Positions 24,201-31,745 of a stretch of DNA of 64,000 nt are shown in pieces. The notes below the pieces were generated by a model that saw nothing but the letters and a program-made list of their open reading frames with translations, searched no databases and was not told the origin of the DNA. This DNA comes from Siphonodentalium dalli (lineage: Eukaryota; Mollusca; Scaphopoda; Gadilida; Siphonodentaliidae), in the NCBI GenBank assembly GCA_032622095.1, contig CP136061.1:193880369-193944368 (forward strand), read 5' to 3'. The translations under genes were made by a program, and so were the position numbers. Within the stretch, counting starts at the first letter, position 1; each line of letters begins with the position of its first letter.

Positions 24201-27200
24201 TTTTTAAAGTGGCTGGAAAGGAAATGAATAACTTGTGCTATATCAGTTTACGGGCATGAGTTCTCGGCCCAGACTTATTATTTTAATGGGCAGAATCATG
24301 CATCATTGGCATAATCATTTATCATTGACAAATTCCAACTGGTACCCATGTCAGTCCAAATATTTGATCGACAGTTGCAAAATATTTGACTTTTGGTCTA
24401 AAAGCAACAAATTTCACACTAAATATACACACAGAGAAAATTTGGTTCCCTATAGTTTGTCTCTAGGAGAACCAAACGAAGAACCAAATACACATGTTTG
24501 GTTCTTCACGATGAACCAGAAAAAAAAGTACAATAGACATTCGATTACCACATGGAACCAAACTTGTTTCTATATGTGGTCCTTGTTGGAGAACCAATCT
24601 GAGCTGATTTGGATCTGTATCTGGTTCTCCGAATAGAACCAAAAAACGAAACCAAATATTCCTTTGGTTTCCCCATTTTGGGTTAATAAATGTCTTATAA
24701 ATATGAAACAAGTATTCTTTAGTGTTTGAGGAAATATTGTGTTGTGATACTATGCTACAATTATAAGCAAGTTTGAGGTGTCGTTGTTTCGGAATGTTCT
24801 ATTAGTTTGTAAATACACTATACTGTTTAAAATAGATATCACACGATGTTGATTCACCGAATATACCCCGAAGACGTTCTGGTGTAAAGGAAGTATCGAA
24901 ATATATTTATTAAGTTATTGTTCCATACTTTGTTTCCCCTATCACGGTGGGGAATCACGTGGTTTCGAGGTTGGTGAGTACCACGTGCACTCAAAATTTG
25001 CAAACGCACAAAAACATAACATATGAGGAATTGACACAAAACATAGCACTTTGACTGTTACGAGCATATTTGCTAGCTTATTTTTAAAACAAGTTGATAC
25101 CTTATTTGTTCTGAAATACTCAGTAGTTTTCTATAACATTCTGACCAAAGTTTCCAATCGGAGGTTCGTGCAATACACAAGACCATACTTCTGGGAGAAT
25201 CCTTCGGCTGACAACTTTGGTCAGAATGTTAGCGCACACAAACTGTGAGTTTGGACACAAAATTGGTATCAGCTTGTTTGAAAAATAGTATAGCATATGC
25301 TCGTAGCTGCTAAAATACCATGTAATATATAATTATCCTAGTTTATTACCCTTTTCCTCGTTTCTGGTCGCGTTTGCGATCGCCTCGGCCATTATGAATG
25401 CGTGGTACTCATCAACTCGAAACCACGTGATTCCCCACCGTGCCTATGGCAATATCACAAGACTTCCCCGTCGTCGCCCAATGCTTTGAGTTTTTCAAAG
25501 AAATATAACTCTAACATACACGTTATTTATTTAAAAAAAAATCACCTTTACTAAATAACGGGCACACCAAAAGAATCACACCACAGATAGACACATTTCA
25601 AGAATACTATAGGAAATAAACCTGGCAGGGTGGGTGCGCTTGGGTTAGGATGGCGGTACATTCTAACAAACTTCAGCCCAAAATGTTCTCGACGTGTGAG
25701 ATTGCCTCCCCTATTTGTGATGTGAGCAACAGAGTTACCCCGCAAGCAATCCAATGATTAGAGTCCAAATATGAATGGAAAACAGTATAGTCATGCACAC
25801 GTTGGTATTTCAAAGGGATGACGCTTGATCTAGTCTTCTCCAAATCATCTAAACTCCAAGCGGGATTTAGACTAGTTTTAAACTCGAGTTTCTTCCCACA
25901 CGAACCCTGGTTTATGTGGGTTCTATGAAAAACCAACATATATGATTTGTTTCCAGGTGGAACCAAAGCAGAGTGGAACCAAACTGAATGGATTTATGTT
26001 GGAATTATGTTCTTAAGGAACAAAATTTTGAACTTTTTTTTTAGAGTGTACTGGTTGGAACATCAACATATCCGAACAATTTCAACATACTTTTGGTCTG
26101 AAATTTGCAACTACAGTACTGTTGCCATGCAGGCATGATATTCCAACTGTTCCCCCAACCATACACATGGACATGTTGGGCACATATATTTGATTAGCCG
26201 TATACACGGTGGGGAATCACGTGGTTTCGAGTTGATGAGTATCACGCATTCAAAATGGACGAGGCGATCTAATACGTGACCAGAATCGAGGAAAAAAGGT
26301 AATAGACTAAGATATGACATATTACATAAATATTTTTGACAGCTACGAGCAGATGCTATACTATTTTTCAAACAAGCTGATACCTCATTCATGTCCAAAT
26401 TCACATGTTGTTTGCTCTAACATTCTCACCAAAGTTGTCAGTCGAAGGATTCTCCAAGATGTATGTACTGGTGTATTCCACGCACCTCCGACTGGCCACT
26501 GTGGTCAGAATGTTATAGAACACCACCAAGTATTTCCGAACAAATATGGTATCAATTTTTTTCTAAAATAAACGAGCATATGCTCGTAACAGTCAAAGTG
26601 CTAGCTATGTTTTGTGTCAGTTCCTCGTATATTATGTTTTTGTGCGTTTGTACATTTTGATTGCGTGGTACATTGTACTCACCAACCTCGAAACCACGTG
26701 ATTCCACACCGTGCAATATATGACCGATGATACGGTACGTCAAATGGTAACCTCACCTGCCCAGGCATTGGTAGTTGATCAGAACCGACCAAATGTGCAA
26801 CGGCCGCCATCTTGTCGTGGTGATAAACTTGGATTGCTGATTGCATCAGAGGAAGACTGTGTATTACTCGCACGGTGAAAATCGGTCTACCTTGATTGTT
26901 GATCAGCCTATAAGACGGAAGAGATTATGCTTTGATTTTTTCCTTTTTTTTTATCTTAAAGGCCCACTTAATTTTCGAGTCACCAATTTTTATTTTATAG
27001 CCTTGATATACGGTTTTAACAACAATATATGACATACAATATGATTAAAATACTATAATTAATCACCATTTGGAGCGTCTGTGTCTCAGAAGGTGCCCAT
27101 AGAGTAATAGAAAATAGCTGAAATCATAGAAACATTTCACAACGTCTCGCAAAATTATAGATTTTGCAGTACAACCCAGATGAAATTTAAGCACAAAACA

Positions 27201-30200
27201 CGTCGGTACCTCAACAAAAATAACATGTTCTCAGTTTATTACACCCGATGAGTTGATAATACAATGTTTTGGGGCGTCCTCTTTCAAATGGTATATAATG
27301 ACATATATTTTATATAATGTGATCTGGGGGTTTCGAAAATTTAAGTGGGCCTTTAACCGCGGTACATTCTGGCAGATCACTCGAAAAGTGATGTAAATAA
27401 ATGGTATTGGAATGTGAAATGTATGTCCTTCTCATATTTTCTCAATTGACCGGATTGTCATTCAAAAGACGTACTATATGTACACGTGGAACTGGGCATT
27501 CACATCAATGCGATTAATCATCTGACATGTCCGCGATTTATCTGTCCTCAAAATGATATATAATTTACCGTGATAGATAAAGGTAAAGTAATGATACAAT
27601 CGTTTTAATGTATTGTTTACATGTATTTTCTGATGGCGCGAAAATCTAAATTATCTGGAAAACAACTTATAAATCTCGTTGTCTTGCCATTTAACGGACC
27701 TCTGTATACATATATGTTTATATCATCATGCCTGGGAAAGGCTGTACTCTATATATGACATCGTTTGTGTGCGTCATAGTGTTTTTGCAATAGTTGTTAA
27801 AGAGGCCATCATGTAAAACAGAGGACAACAAGAAATTAAAGGCAGCTCGAAAATATATTTCAATTTAGAGAATTCGAGGACAGAACTAAACGTATACGCG
27901 CGGTTCGGAAACCTGCGACGAGTATCACATTCTTATGATCTGTAAACATTTTGTCACTAACAGAAAAAAAAAAATTCCTGACTATTACTGGTTGAATCCG
28001 TCACTAGAAAAGTTAAATGGCATCCTTTCTATTGAAAATATGTCAATATTGAAGAACGTTAGCATTTATTTGAAATATCTCTTTAAAGAATACAACTAAG
28101 ATAGTATAACAGTCTATATATATCCATATGAATTTATGTGTACTTTGTTGTACACATAGTGGTACACATCTGTGTATACAGTATACATATTATATTTATA
28201 CAAGTATTATATAAATGCCATTGTGTATGAACATGAAATCCTGATGAAAGTAATATATTTATTCATTCCAATGTAAAATAGTGTATATATGTTTCCATGC
28301 ATGTTCCGCATTAATTTGTGGCTTTTCGCATTAATGGTAATCAGACGGTCACCATATCATCAAGTTACAACAATAGCAACATTATTTCAAAATACGCTTT
28401 AGTTATCAGAATCGATTAATTGCAACAAAATAATTCTAACAACTGTCAACTATGGTATAAAATTTCCGAAAACGTGCTATTTATCAACATTTTGTTCAAC
28501 GAAATATGGCCGTATTATCACTTGAGTATCACGAAATTTGGTCGTATAACCATTCGATTTTAGAGTTAGCCATCTTCATCCGCAATTTTATTCGATACCG
28601 TCCGTTTGACAACGTTTTTCTGGGCCACAAATAATTGCACATCTCGAGAAATAACAAACTTCAAAAATCGATATCTGATCACTCTTGAGCTTTGATGGGT
28701 GGGTTCCTCGACTCGAATCAGATGTTTTTTGTAGTCCCGAATCCAAAGAAATAGTAATTTAGGAGCGTTAATTCGGATAATGCATCTTTAAACTCATTCA
28801 TTCATTCACTTTTCTTCGTACATCAGCCAGGAATAGAGACGACATATTTAGGGTACGGTACCAGTATTGGCCCAATGAACAGTGCACCATAACCGATCGT
28901 GTGTGCGCGTATATATATAGAAGAATCGATTTATCGATGCCACCACACCGGTCCTCACGTTCGAAGAGGGATCACAATTAACATTGCCCACATTTATACA
29001 TGGTCCCCAAGCAAATGACAAATAAGAAGGCATATCCAATACGCACCTGTGACTAGCTACCAAGCACCTGTTATCGACACCAGGTGGCAGCTGTGTCAAT
29101 GGAATGGGTCCCCATAACTGCTCAATATTTGCAGGCATAACCACCGTCTCGTAACCTCCTTCCTGGATTTTGAGCCAAATATGGCCATTACCGACATCCT
29201 TGACCATGCAGTCGATGTTCAACTTCGCTGAACCAGCGACGAGCGTTTCGGATATTGAAAAGTTCTCACACGTTTCGATTCTGGGTACCAAATCCAACGA
29301 TGCGTGACCAATCTCTTCTCCGCCACCGCAACATCCACCAGCAACCTTCAACTTGAATTTGATTGAATTGTATTCATTTGTGTCGAAGTTGAAACCGAGT
29401 AGTGCTCGCTTTGATAGATTGTCCTCGGGTTTGAATTTTACAGTTCCAACTTTCTTGCCGGATGGACCTCCAGCAGTAAGCGTGAGATTGACTTTATAAG
29501 TCGTATGGTGGTTTATATCATGCCCAGACAGCTTGATTACGTCCAGAACAATTCTCCCATATTTTGTTGCGTATGCGTTGATTTGATCCTGTGGCACGCT
29601 CCAGAGCTTGCCTAATGATGGTGCACCCCTATACATAGCACCGAAGAGCGCCAAATGTTGATTGAAGGTTGACCTCCATAATTCTCTTGTCATTCTGTCA
29701 TTTTGGCTTAATTGCGAGTTGTAACTTCGGCCATCAACGTCATCATTGTGACTGAATATTCGACCAAGAAATCTTACAGTTTCGGTCTCGTAAACAGAAG
29801 GATATAGCTGGTGAGTATGCCAGATTAAGTCAATGTCATAACAAGGCACAATGAAGGCGTCTGGATTCCGTATTTTGAGGTAGATAAACTTCTTGTATCG
29901 TTTTACAGCATTTGCAAGAAACTTTCTATCTTGGTAATGTGGCAACGATACGTTATAGTAAAATGCACTCTGTCTTTCAACGGCTCTAGCTATATCATAT
30001 GAAAAATCTGAGATGTGATGGGTTATTTCTACGTCGGATATCTTTAGACTAACGTCAAAAGGAACATTGGAGCCATACTTCTGAATCCATAAAAACTTTG
30101 ACTCATTCAGTGCCTTCTCTCGTTCATTCCCGTGACCTTTCCGTAAGGCGTGATTGACCTTGGCCCGTGCAATTTTCAAGCAATCATTCCCATATGCGAT

Positions 30201-30449
30201 TGGACACAGCATATGACAATGCCACACCCACTCGACGTCCAACGGTGCCGTCAAAGCTTTGTCGAAGTGTTCTACGGCGAGTGGAAGCCATAACTTTTCG
30301 TATCTGTGGAGAGCTTGTTGGACAACTGGGGACTGACCGTGGTGTAGTTCGGGGTATCTACTGACTTCTTTGAGAAACTCTAATTGGTACTGTGCCCCTT
30401 TGACCAGATCGACTGATGAGGCTAGCTGCGCCTCGTTGAAGGACGCCAT
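5479..30449 (-). CDS. Glycine-rich domain-containing protein (GRDP/DUF1399 family), 4 coding exons
   Basis: The coding exons are 30449-29047, 26907-26757, 24010-23872 and 6245-5479, all with GT-AG borders and matching phases (2, 0, 1). They total 2460 bp, encoding 819 residues and a TGA stop. Residues 1-300 carry the GRDP-like domain with two related motifs, DVEWVWHCHML (71-81) and DIDLIWHTHQL (205-215), each followed by P-x-x-x-Y. Residues about 300-425 look beta-rich (C2-like, inferred). A conserved EQLWGP...LPPGV...CLVASHR block follows, and residues about 712-819 form a Gly/Cys-rich tail. The start ATG has A at -3 and G at +4. Plant GRDPs are linked to stress and development; the animal role is unknown. 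Introns are 2.1, 2.7 and 17.6 kb. The reading frame is intact despite heavy transposon load, so the gene is probably functional. Confidence 0.92.
6915..6967 (-). repeat. Inverted copy of the 10.15-kb repeat start
   Basis: CCGCAACAGTCGGTACATTT and CGCGATATTACCCTATGTCC are the reverse complement of sequence at 10158-10200. The gypsy fragment and the frame at 9687 therefore lie between outward-facing copies of the same repeat. Confidence 0.75.
7134..7673 (-). pseudogene. Ty3/gypsy integrase core and C-terminal part
   Basis: The core carries TDQG (second catalytic Asp) and NGQVERQNRTL (catalytic Glu). After it the same frame continues through two TGA stops, at about 7407-7409 and 7383-7385, into TGQTPNKLMLGREVNHPVD, the usual post-core conserved block. 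Both TGA codons stand where related proteins have Trp, so they look like single G-to-A changes from TGG. It ends in a charged segment around 7134-7250. Confidence 0.85.
7663..7971 (-). pseudogene. Ty3/gypsy integrase N-terminal part
   Basis: The frame shows C-P-Q-C of the H2C2 zinc-binding domain, then MERVHLDFLGPLPL with the first catalytic Asp, then YILVITGHY, where the usual Asp of 'ITDHY' is Gly. One extra base just before MFTKWV shifts the frame relative to the next segment, giving the TAA at about 7663. Confidence 0.85.
8483..9025 (-). pseudogene. Ty3/gypsy RNase H domain
   Basis: FVLDCDASGWAVEAELLQ gives the first catalytic Asp; TTQKELLAVI the Glu; LRTDHSSLKWLMGF the next Asp; IEHRPGNKHV the start of the last motif. 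The expected 'ADALSR' is lost and replaced by unrelated residues. The tail to 8483 is out of the original frame. Confidence 0.88.
9199..9640 (-). pseudogene. Ty3/gypsy reverse transcriptase (palm) fragment
   Basis: From about 9630 downward, short frames give DYHQV, WEFVKMPFGLSGSP and then CYLDGVVIGG, where the catalytic YxDD is changed to YLDG. HLQNLQEVLPRFRKYNLKL and KCEFFQHNIEFLG follow, standard Ty3/gypsy thumb motifs. At least two frameshifts or stops lie between these pieces. The N-terminal half of RT is missing. Confidence 0.85.
9687..10109 (+). CDS. Uncharacterised 140-codon frame with acidic C-terminal segment
   Basis: The family is not recognised. The frame has a basic start (KMPPRKRSLTPHLKR), a segment with WTDDEGILETLWSECGILPP, then a strongly acidic run ESSDDEDVEFDD, and ends in unrelated hydrophobic residues. 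This basic-then-acidic make-up resembles small accessory proteins or fragments carried by invertebrate transposons (inference). It lies between the dead gypsy pol and a 368-bp tandem repeat, so mobile-element origin is likelier than a host gene. Confidence 0.35.
   Translation: MVGKGELIGTKTSKFDLSKMPPRKRSLTPHLKRVNSRVGHVNKYTILSPLENGWTDDEGILETLWSECGILPPTLQDLLVEGNIESSDDEDVEFDDIRINKYELVPVLFTIGNSWRLFMVNNVEVGATCCSVYIQIVTHS
10151..10830. repeat. Two-copy 368-bp tandem duplication
   Basis: ATATAAATAGACATAGGG starts at 10151 and again at 10519. Both copies continue with CGACTGTTGCGG, GGCGGCCATTTTG, TTGTCGATTGCAGATTTTTT, GTTCAAATAT and TTGGATTTT. Divergence is a few percent plus small indels. An inverted piece is at 6915-6967. 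Confidence 0.85.
10800..11000. repeat. ~67-bp tandem repeat, 2.5 copies
   Basis: The unit CGTTATTT(C)GTCAAAAACACTTCTTCT ... CATACAAATCACCGTTATTT ... GCAAATTAATTAATCAGTTA is repeated twice almost without change (10856-10990), after a shorter partial unit at 10823-10855. Confidence 0.85.
11923..12572. mobile_element. TTAA-flanked MITE, family D copy 1
   Basis: Ends are TTAAAGGGGTACTGTACAC and its complement GGGGTACAGTACCCCTTTAA. The interior is non-coding and AT-rich. Copy 2 (61097-61665) shares the ends and sub-terminal blocks such as TTTATGACTCCAGCCATAAA and GACTC(G/A)AATTA(G/C)TTATTTT. Confidence 0.82.
13183..13437 (+). CDS. Candidate small secreted prepropeptide (84 codons)
   Basis: No family is recognised. 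An internal Met (about residue 10) begins a classic signal peptide: a short start, a hydrophobic core CIFVWFLAIPC, then a small-residue cleavage region. A short acidic spacer follows, then a tetrabasic site RRKR (prohormone-convertase type), then a C-terminal peptide of about 22 residues with one Cys. A possible splice donor (AC|GTAAGA) overlaps the basic site, so the frame could be one exon of a longer gene. It lies antisense inside GRDP intron 3. It could equally be chance. Confidence 0.3.
   Translation: MHRNIPRTAMFVNVHITFCIFVWFLAIPCTAYSLSSTENKTTDFEPAWDIVNSLLDRNVRRKRVHTFIWPNFHCSALSNNVIKQ
13524..13760. mobile_element. Family C MITE, left-end fragment
   Basis: TTAAAGGTACGCAATCCGAT, then ACTATTTCAATGGCTTCGGG and ATTTGATTCGAGTCGAGGAA, match the left part of the element at 21136. 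The right terminal repeat is absent. Confidence 0.65.
14786..15170. mobile_element. Cluster of family F palindromes
   Basis: Repeated half-palindromes built on CCAATG(C)ATTCTCTTATAT and its complement, separated by ATGCGAGGCTC-type loops, occur at least three times. GGGTTT(T)(G/C)AAACATTTCAGGATGCT occurs twice. The flank GGGAGCTGCTCTGGTGCAG matches 30687-30705. This is a complex of inverted repeats from one family, partly rearranged. Confidence 0.7.
15894..16294. mobile_element. Family F palindromic element with TTAACCC ends
   Basis: Outer ends TTAACCCTTTACCCAAC (15894-15910) and GTTGGGTAAAGGGTTTTAA (16276-16294) are inverted repeats. Inside are two palindromes, 16045-16113 and 16194-16264, each CCAATGCATTCTCTTATATA ... 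TATATAAGAGAATGCATTGG around a CGACC(A/T) loop, and the two are inverted copies of each other. TTAACCC ends recall piggyBac-type termini (inference). Confidence 0.75.
16370..16759. mobile_element. TTAA-flanked MITE, family B copy 1
   Basis: Ends are TTAAAGGCCCACTTAATTTT and TTCGAAAATAATGTGGGCCT followed by TTAA. The interior includes CACCAGAATACGAAGCAGCT, shared (inverted) with the copy at 30858-31291. It is non-coding despite short open frames. Confidence 0.85.
17352..17606. mobile_element. Palindromic hAT-like MITE with 8-bp TSD (family E)
   Basis: It starts CAAGACTTGAAATAGTGTG and ends CACTATTTCAAGGCTAG. Exact 8-bp duplications ACCCTTTA flank it (17344-17351 and 17607-17614). Each half is a complete palindrome around GCATAG or CTATGC cores, with arms GCAGAATGAGGT...AGTGATGCTA. 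The whole is again an inverted repeat, making a palindrome of palindromes. 8-bp duplications and CA...TG-type ends are typical of hAT transposons. Confidence 0.85.
17759..18022 (+). pseudogene. LINE reverse-transcriptase fragment
   Basis: The frame gives FSKLVKKIVCKRILSLVE, then a region matching the usual 'QYGFR..hSTthpI' block, then KEFDTIDHDTLL, the LINE palm motif 'DLSKAFDTIDHDTLL' with a stop and substitutions. Only about 85 codons remain. A TTAA element (18024-18458) was inserted right after DTLL, cutting off the rest. Confidence 0.8.
18024..18458. mobile_element. TTAA-flanked MITE, family B copy 2
   Basis: Ends are TTAAAGGCCCACTTAATTTT and TCGAAAATTAAATGGGCCT plus TTAA. It was inserted into the LINE fragment just upstream, so it is younger than that LINE copy. 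The sub-terminal block CCAGATCACATTATAT is shared with copies 3 and 4. Confidence 0.85.
18638..19025. mobile_element. TA-flanked MITE (TAGAGACCTTTCGC ends)
   Basis: The left end TAGAGACCTTTCGCAAAAT and the right end ATTTTGCGAAAGGCCTCTA are complementary at 18 of 19 positions. Further inside, ACCATTACGG pairs loosely with a CGCAATAGTT segment. A TA target duplication is possible (Tc1/mariner or PIF type; undecided). There is one open frame inside but nothing recognisable. Confidence 0.65.
19272..20284. mobile_element. TTAA-flanked MITE, family A copy 2, with internal insertion
   Basis: Ends AAAGGCACGGGCGGCGTTCG and GCCAACGCCGCCCGTATCTT lie on TTAA at both sides. The right-end segment 'ATGGCGGTTTTTGA ... 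ACAGCAT' appears twice (19733-19790 and 20217-20255), with about 400 bp of foreign sequence between them, including a piece shared with 4563-4640. This suggests one element inserted in another or a partial internal duplication. Confidence 0.8.
20322..20452. repeat. Near-perfect hairpin, 56-bp arms, 19-nt loop
   Basis: Left arm 20322-20377 and right arm 20397-20452 are complementary at 55 of 56 positions. The arms start ACAGAACGACACGATGTGTA and end next to the loop as CTCGTGCTGTCGCGG. It lies 37 bp after the family A element and has much higher GC than its surroundings. No terminal TSD is evident. Confidence 0.9.
21136..21610. mobile_element. TTAA-flanked MITE, family C copy 1
   Basis: TTAAAGGTATACTCAATCCG at the left and CGGATTGAGTACCTTTAA at the right. 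Longer inverted repeats continue inward: ACTATTTCTTTGGCTTTGGG against CCCAAAGCCAAAGAAATAGT, and ATTTGATTCGAGGAACC against its complement. It is non-coding. Confidence 0.85.
22042..22186. repeat. Long hairpin (~66-nt arms)
   Basis: ATCTACAACTCGTCCCCAGT ... AGTAAATTAGGTCTGGACC pairs with GGTCCAGATCTAATTTACTA ... ACTGGGGACTCGTTGTAGAT, with few mismatches and a loop of about 15 nt. Coordinates of the arms are about 22042-22107 and 22123-22186. Confidence 0.88.
22430..22830. repeat. AT-rich degenerate tandem repeat
   Basis: Four diverged units of about 90-110 bp each carry '(c/g)aactg-tgctcaattt(a/g)acattta' followed by runs of A/T such as AAATTTAAATTTTA. Composition is extremely AT-rich, with no coding potential. 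Confidence 0.7.
23330..23640 (+). repeat. G-tract minisatellite, ~7 units
   Basis: The unit GTGTGCTTTATT, then a run of 9-14 G, then TAAGAAAT(T/G)AATGCAGTTT(A), recurs about seven times with a period near 45-52 bp. The G runs lie on the + strand, the template strand of the GRDP gene. It ends about 230 bp from the exon 4 splice donor. Confidence 0.9.
23872..24010 (-). CDS. GRDP coding exon 3
   Basis: Acceptor GGTTACAG, donor GGC|GTGAGT. It encodes 46 residues plus one base, including ITLNPKAGERTVLIKGPHGD, a WAVLKGHWAGF segment and RGVPGT. The frame joins the upstream exon exactly (phase 0) and the next in phase 1. The GPHGDW-x-W pattern is characteristic of the animal GRDP family in my recollection. 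Confidence 0.9.
24440..24695. mobile_element. Small foldback element rich in GGTTC/GAACC
   Basis: TTTGGTTCCC at the left and CCTTTGGTTTCCCCATTTT at the right, with many GAACCAAA and TTTGGTTC blocks in both orientations, give a multi-branched inverted repeat. Similar GAACC words recur at 25900-25990 and 56820-58210. Boundaries are approximate. Confidence 0.5.
24943..25442. mobile_element. Foldback MITE, family G copy 1, 5-bp TSD
   Basis: Ends CACGGTGGGGAATCACGTGG and CCACGTGATTCCCCACCGTG are perfect complements. Flanking CCTAT (24938-24942, 25443-25447) is a 5-bp duplication. A second internal palindrome is built on ATAACATTCTGACCAAAG and CTTTGGTCAGAATGTTA. Non-coding. Confidence 0.85.
26205..26713. 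mobile_element. Foldback MITE, family G copy 2 (inverted)
   Basis: The same ends as copy 1, in opposite orientation overall: CACGGTGGGGAATCACGTGG at the left and CCACGTGATTCCACACCGTG at the right. It ends 42 bp from the splice donor of GRDP exon 2. No clear TSD. Confidence 0.85.
26757..26907 (-). CDS. GRDP coding exon 2
   Basis: Acceptor CTTATAG, donor CAG|GTGAGG. It encodes 50 residues after completing an Arg codon (AG+G): INNQGRPIFTVRVIHSLPLM, then a segment ending DKMAAVAHLVGSDQLPMPGQ. Phases match both neighbours. Elements G2 and B3 lie 43 and 48 bp away on either side. Confidence 0.9.
26956..27356. mobile_element. TTAA-flanked MITE, family B copy 3
   Basis: TTAAAGGCCCACTTAATTTT at the left, TTTAAGTGGGCCTTTAA at the right. 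It begins 48 bp upstream (in transcript sense) of exon 2, where the branch point of that intron should lie. A block TTTTGGGGCGTCCTCTTTCA matches copies 1, 2 and 4. Confidence 0.88.
28331..28791. mobile_element. Family C MITE copy 3
   Basis: It starts TTAATGGTAATCAGACGG (a decayed TTAAAGGTA) and ends AATTCGGATAATGCATCTTTAA. The interior GATGGGTGGGTTCCTCGACTCG and GTTATCAGAATCGATTAAT match 39258-39699. The element lies only about 250 bp beyond the donor of GRDP exon 1. Confidence 0.75.
29047..30449 (-). CDS. GRDP coding exon 1
   Basis: It encodes residues 1-467 plus two bases; the donor is CACAG|GTGCGT. Both W-H-x-H motifs lie here. The frame runs on about 200 bp into the intron before a stop, but those codons show no family similarity. 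The ATG comes 6 bases after a good acceptor (TACTTTTTCAG), so a non-coding upstream exon is expected. Confidence 0.93.
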
Positions 30450-30686
30450 CCTGTACTGAAAAAGTATATAGATGATCTATTATATAAAGAATACATGCAG
30501 GACCAATTACCTTAAATTTATTAATTTGTTTGTCAACACTGTTATATCAAATCCGACTGATTGTTATTCGCGTGTCATTCGATATCTTTTAACCCACTGT
30601 TTTCCGCCATATATATACGTCAGCAAAGTATACTTTCAAACCCCCAATTATATGCAAGACTTTGTGTCGCATTAACCTTTCATGTC

Positions 30687-30850
30687 GAGAGCTGCGCTAG
30701 TGTAGAATTAAAGATCCTGTGTCATTGCGTGCATTGTCTTATATCTATGCGAGTCTCCCAACAGGAGCCTCGCATATATAAGAGAATGCACTGGCTTACA
30801 GAGTACAAGGTCACTATAAATATTGTTTGGCCAATGTATTCTCTTTAAAA
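30687..30850. mobile_element. Family F palindromic element, copy 3
   Basis: TTGTCTTATATCTATGCGAG ... CTCGCATATATAAGAGAATG forms a palindrome, flanked by GCACTGGCTTACAGAGTACA as at 14786-15000. It lies in the presumed first intron of the GRDP gene. Confidence 0.65.
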
Positions 30851-30857
30851 GGATAAT

Positions 30858-31291
30858 TTAAAGGCCCACTTAATTTTCGAATCACCAGATCACATTATAT
30901 GCAATTTTTTCAATGTTATATACCATTTGAAAGAGGAAGCTCCAAAACATTGTATTATTAAAACTGATCCGGTCGATTAAACTGGGAACATGTTGTTTTT
31001 GTCGAGGTACCAATGTGTGTCCTGCATTTAATTTTGATCCGGACTGTACTATAACGTCTATTATACTCAATGGAAGGGGAATAACTCTATCTCTTAGTTT
31101 GAATTTTGATGCATTCTGGGTTGACAAGGGGGAAGTCTTGGAATGAATCTCTATCACTTGGTGGACAGTCCTAGGCCACAGCTGCTTCGTATTCTGGTGG
31201 AATATAATATATATTTTTTGGTTTCTCTTCCAAATGGTATATAATATGGAATAATGTAATCTGGGCATTCGAAAATTAAGTGGGCCTTTAA
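30858..31291. mobile_element. TTAA-flanked MITE, family B copy 4 (inverted)
   Basis: TTAAAGGCCCACTTAATTTT and GAAAATTAAGTGGGCCTTTAA ends. The interior is the reverse complement of copy 1, including AGCTGCTTCGTATTCTGGTG. The long open frame on the minus strand is only the element's own sequence. Confidence 0.88.
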
Positions 31292-31745
31292 GTTGGGGTT
31301 GAAATAATAAGTTAGAATTGAAACATTAAGTTAGAGTTAAAATGTTGAGTTAAAATTGAAATATTAGAATTAAAATATTAAGGTAGAATTTAAATATTAA
31401 GTTAGAGTTTAAATATTAAGTTAGAGTTAAAATGCTGAGTTAAAATTGAAATATTAGAATTAATATATTAAGTTAGAATTAAAATATTAAGTTAGAATTA
31501 AAATATTAAGTTAGAATTTAAATATTAAGTTAGAGTTAAAATATCAAGTTAGCATTAATAATAGAGTTAAAATATCAAGTTAGCATTAAAATATTAGAAT
31601 TAAAATATTAAGTTAGATTAAAAATATTAAGTTAGAATTAACATATTAGAATTAAAATATTAAGTTAGATTTAAAATATTAAGTTAGAATTAACATATTA
31701 GAATTAAAATATTATGTTAGAGTTAAAATAATAAGTTAGAATTAT
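31292..31745. repeat. AAGTTAGAATTAAAATATT minisatellite
   Basis: About 24 units of 17-20 bp with the consensus (A)AGTTAGA(A/G)TTAAAATATT, purine-rich on the + strand. It starts exactly at the right end of a family B element, which suggests the repeat grew from the insertion flank. Confidence 0.9.

Noticed and set aside
28848-29046. Continuation of the first GRDP exon to its in-frame stop (533-residue reading)
   Set aside because: The donor CACAG|GTGCGT plus exact phase joining to the exon at 26907 explains the family-like sequence; codons after 29047 look like intron.
30882-31268. 128-codon frame on the minus strand
   Set aside because: It lies wholly inside a family B MITE and matches no protein; the equivalent frame is broken in the other copies.
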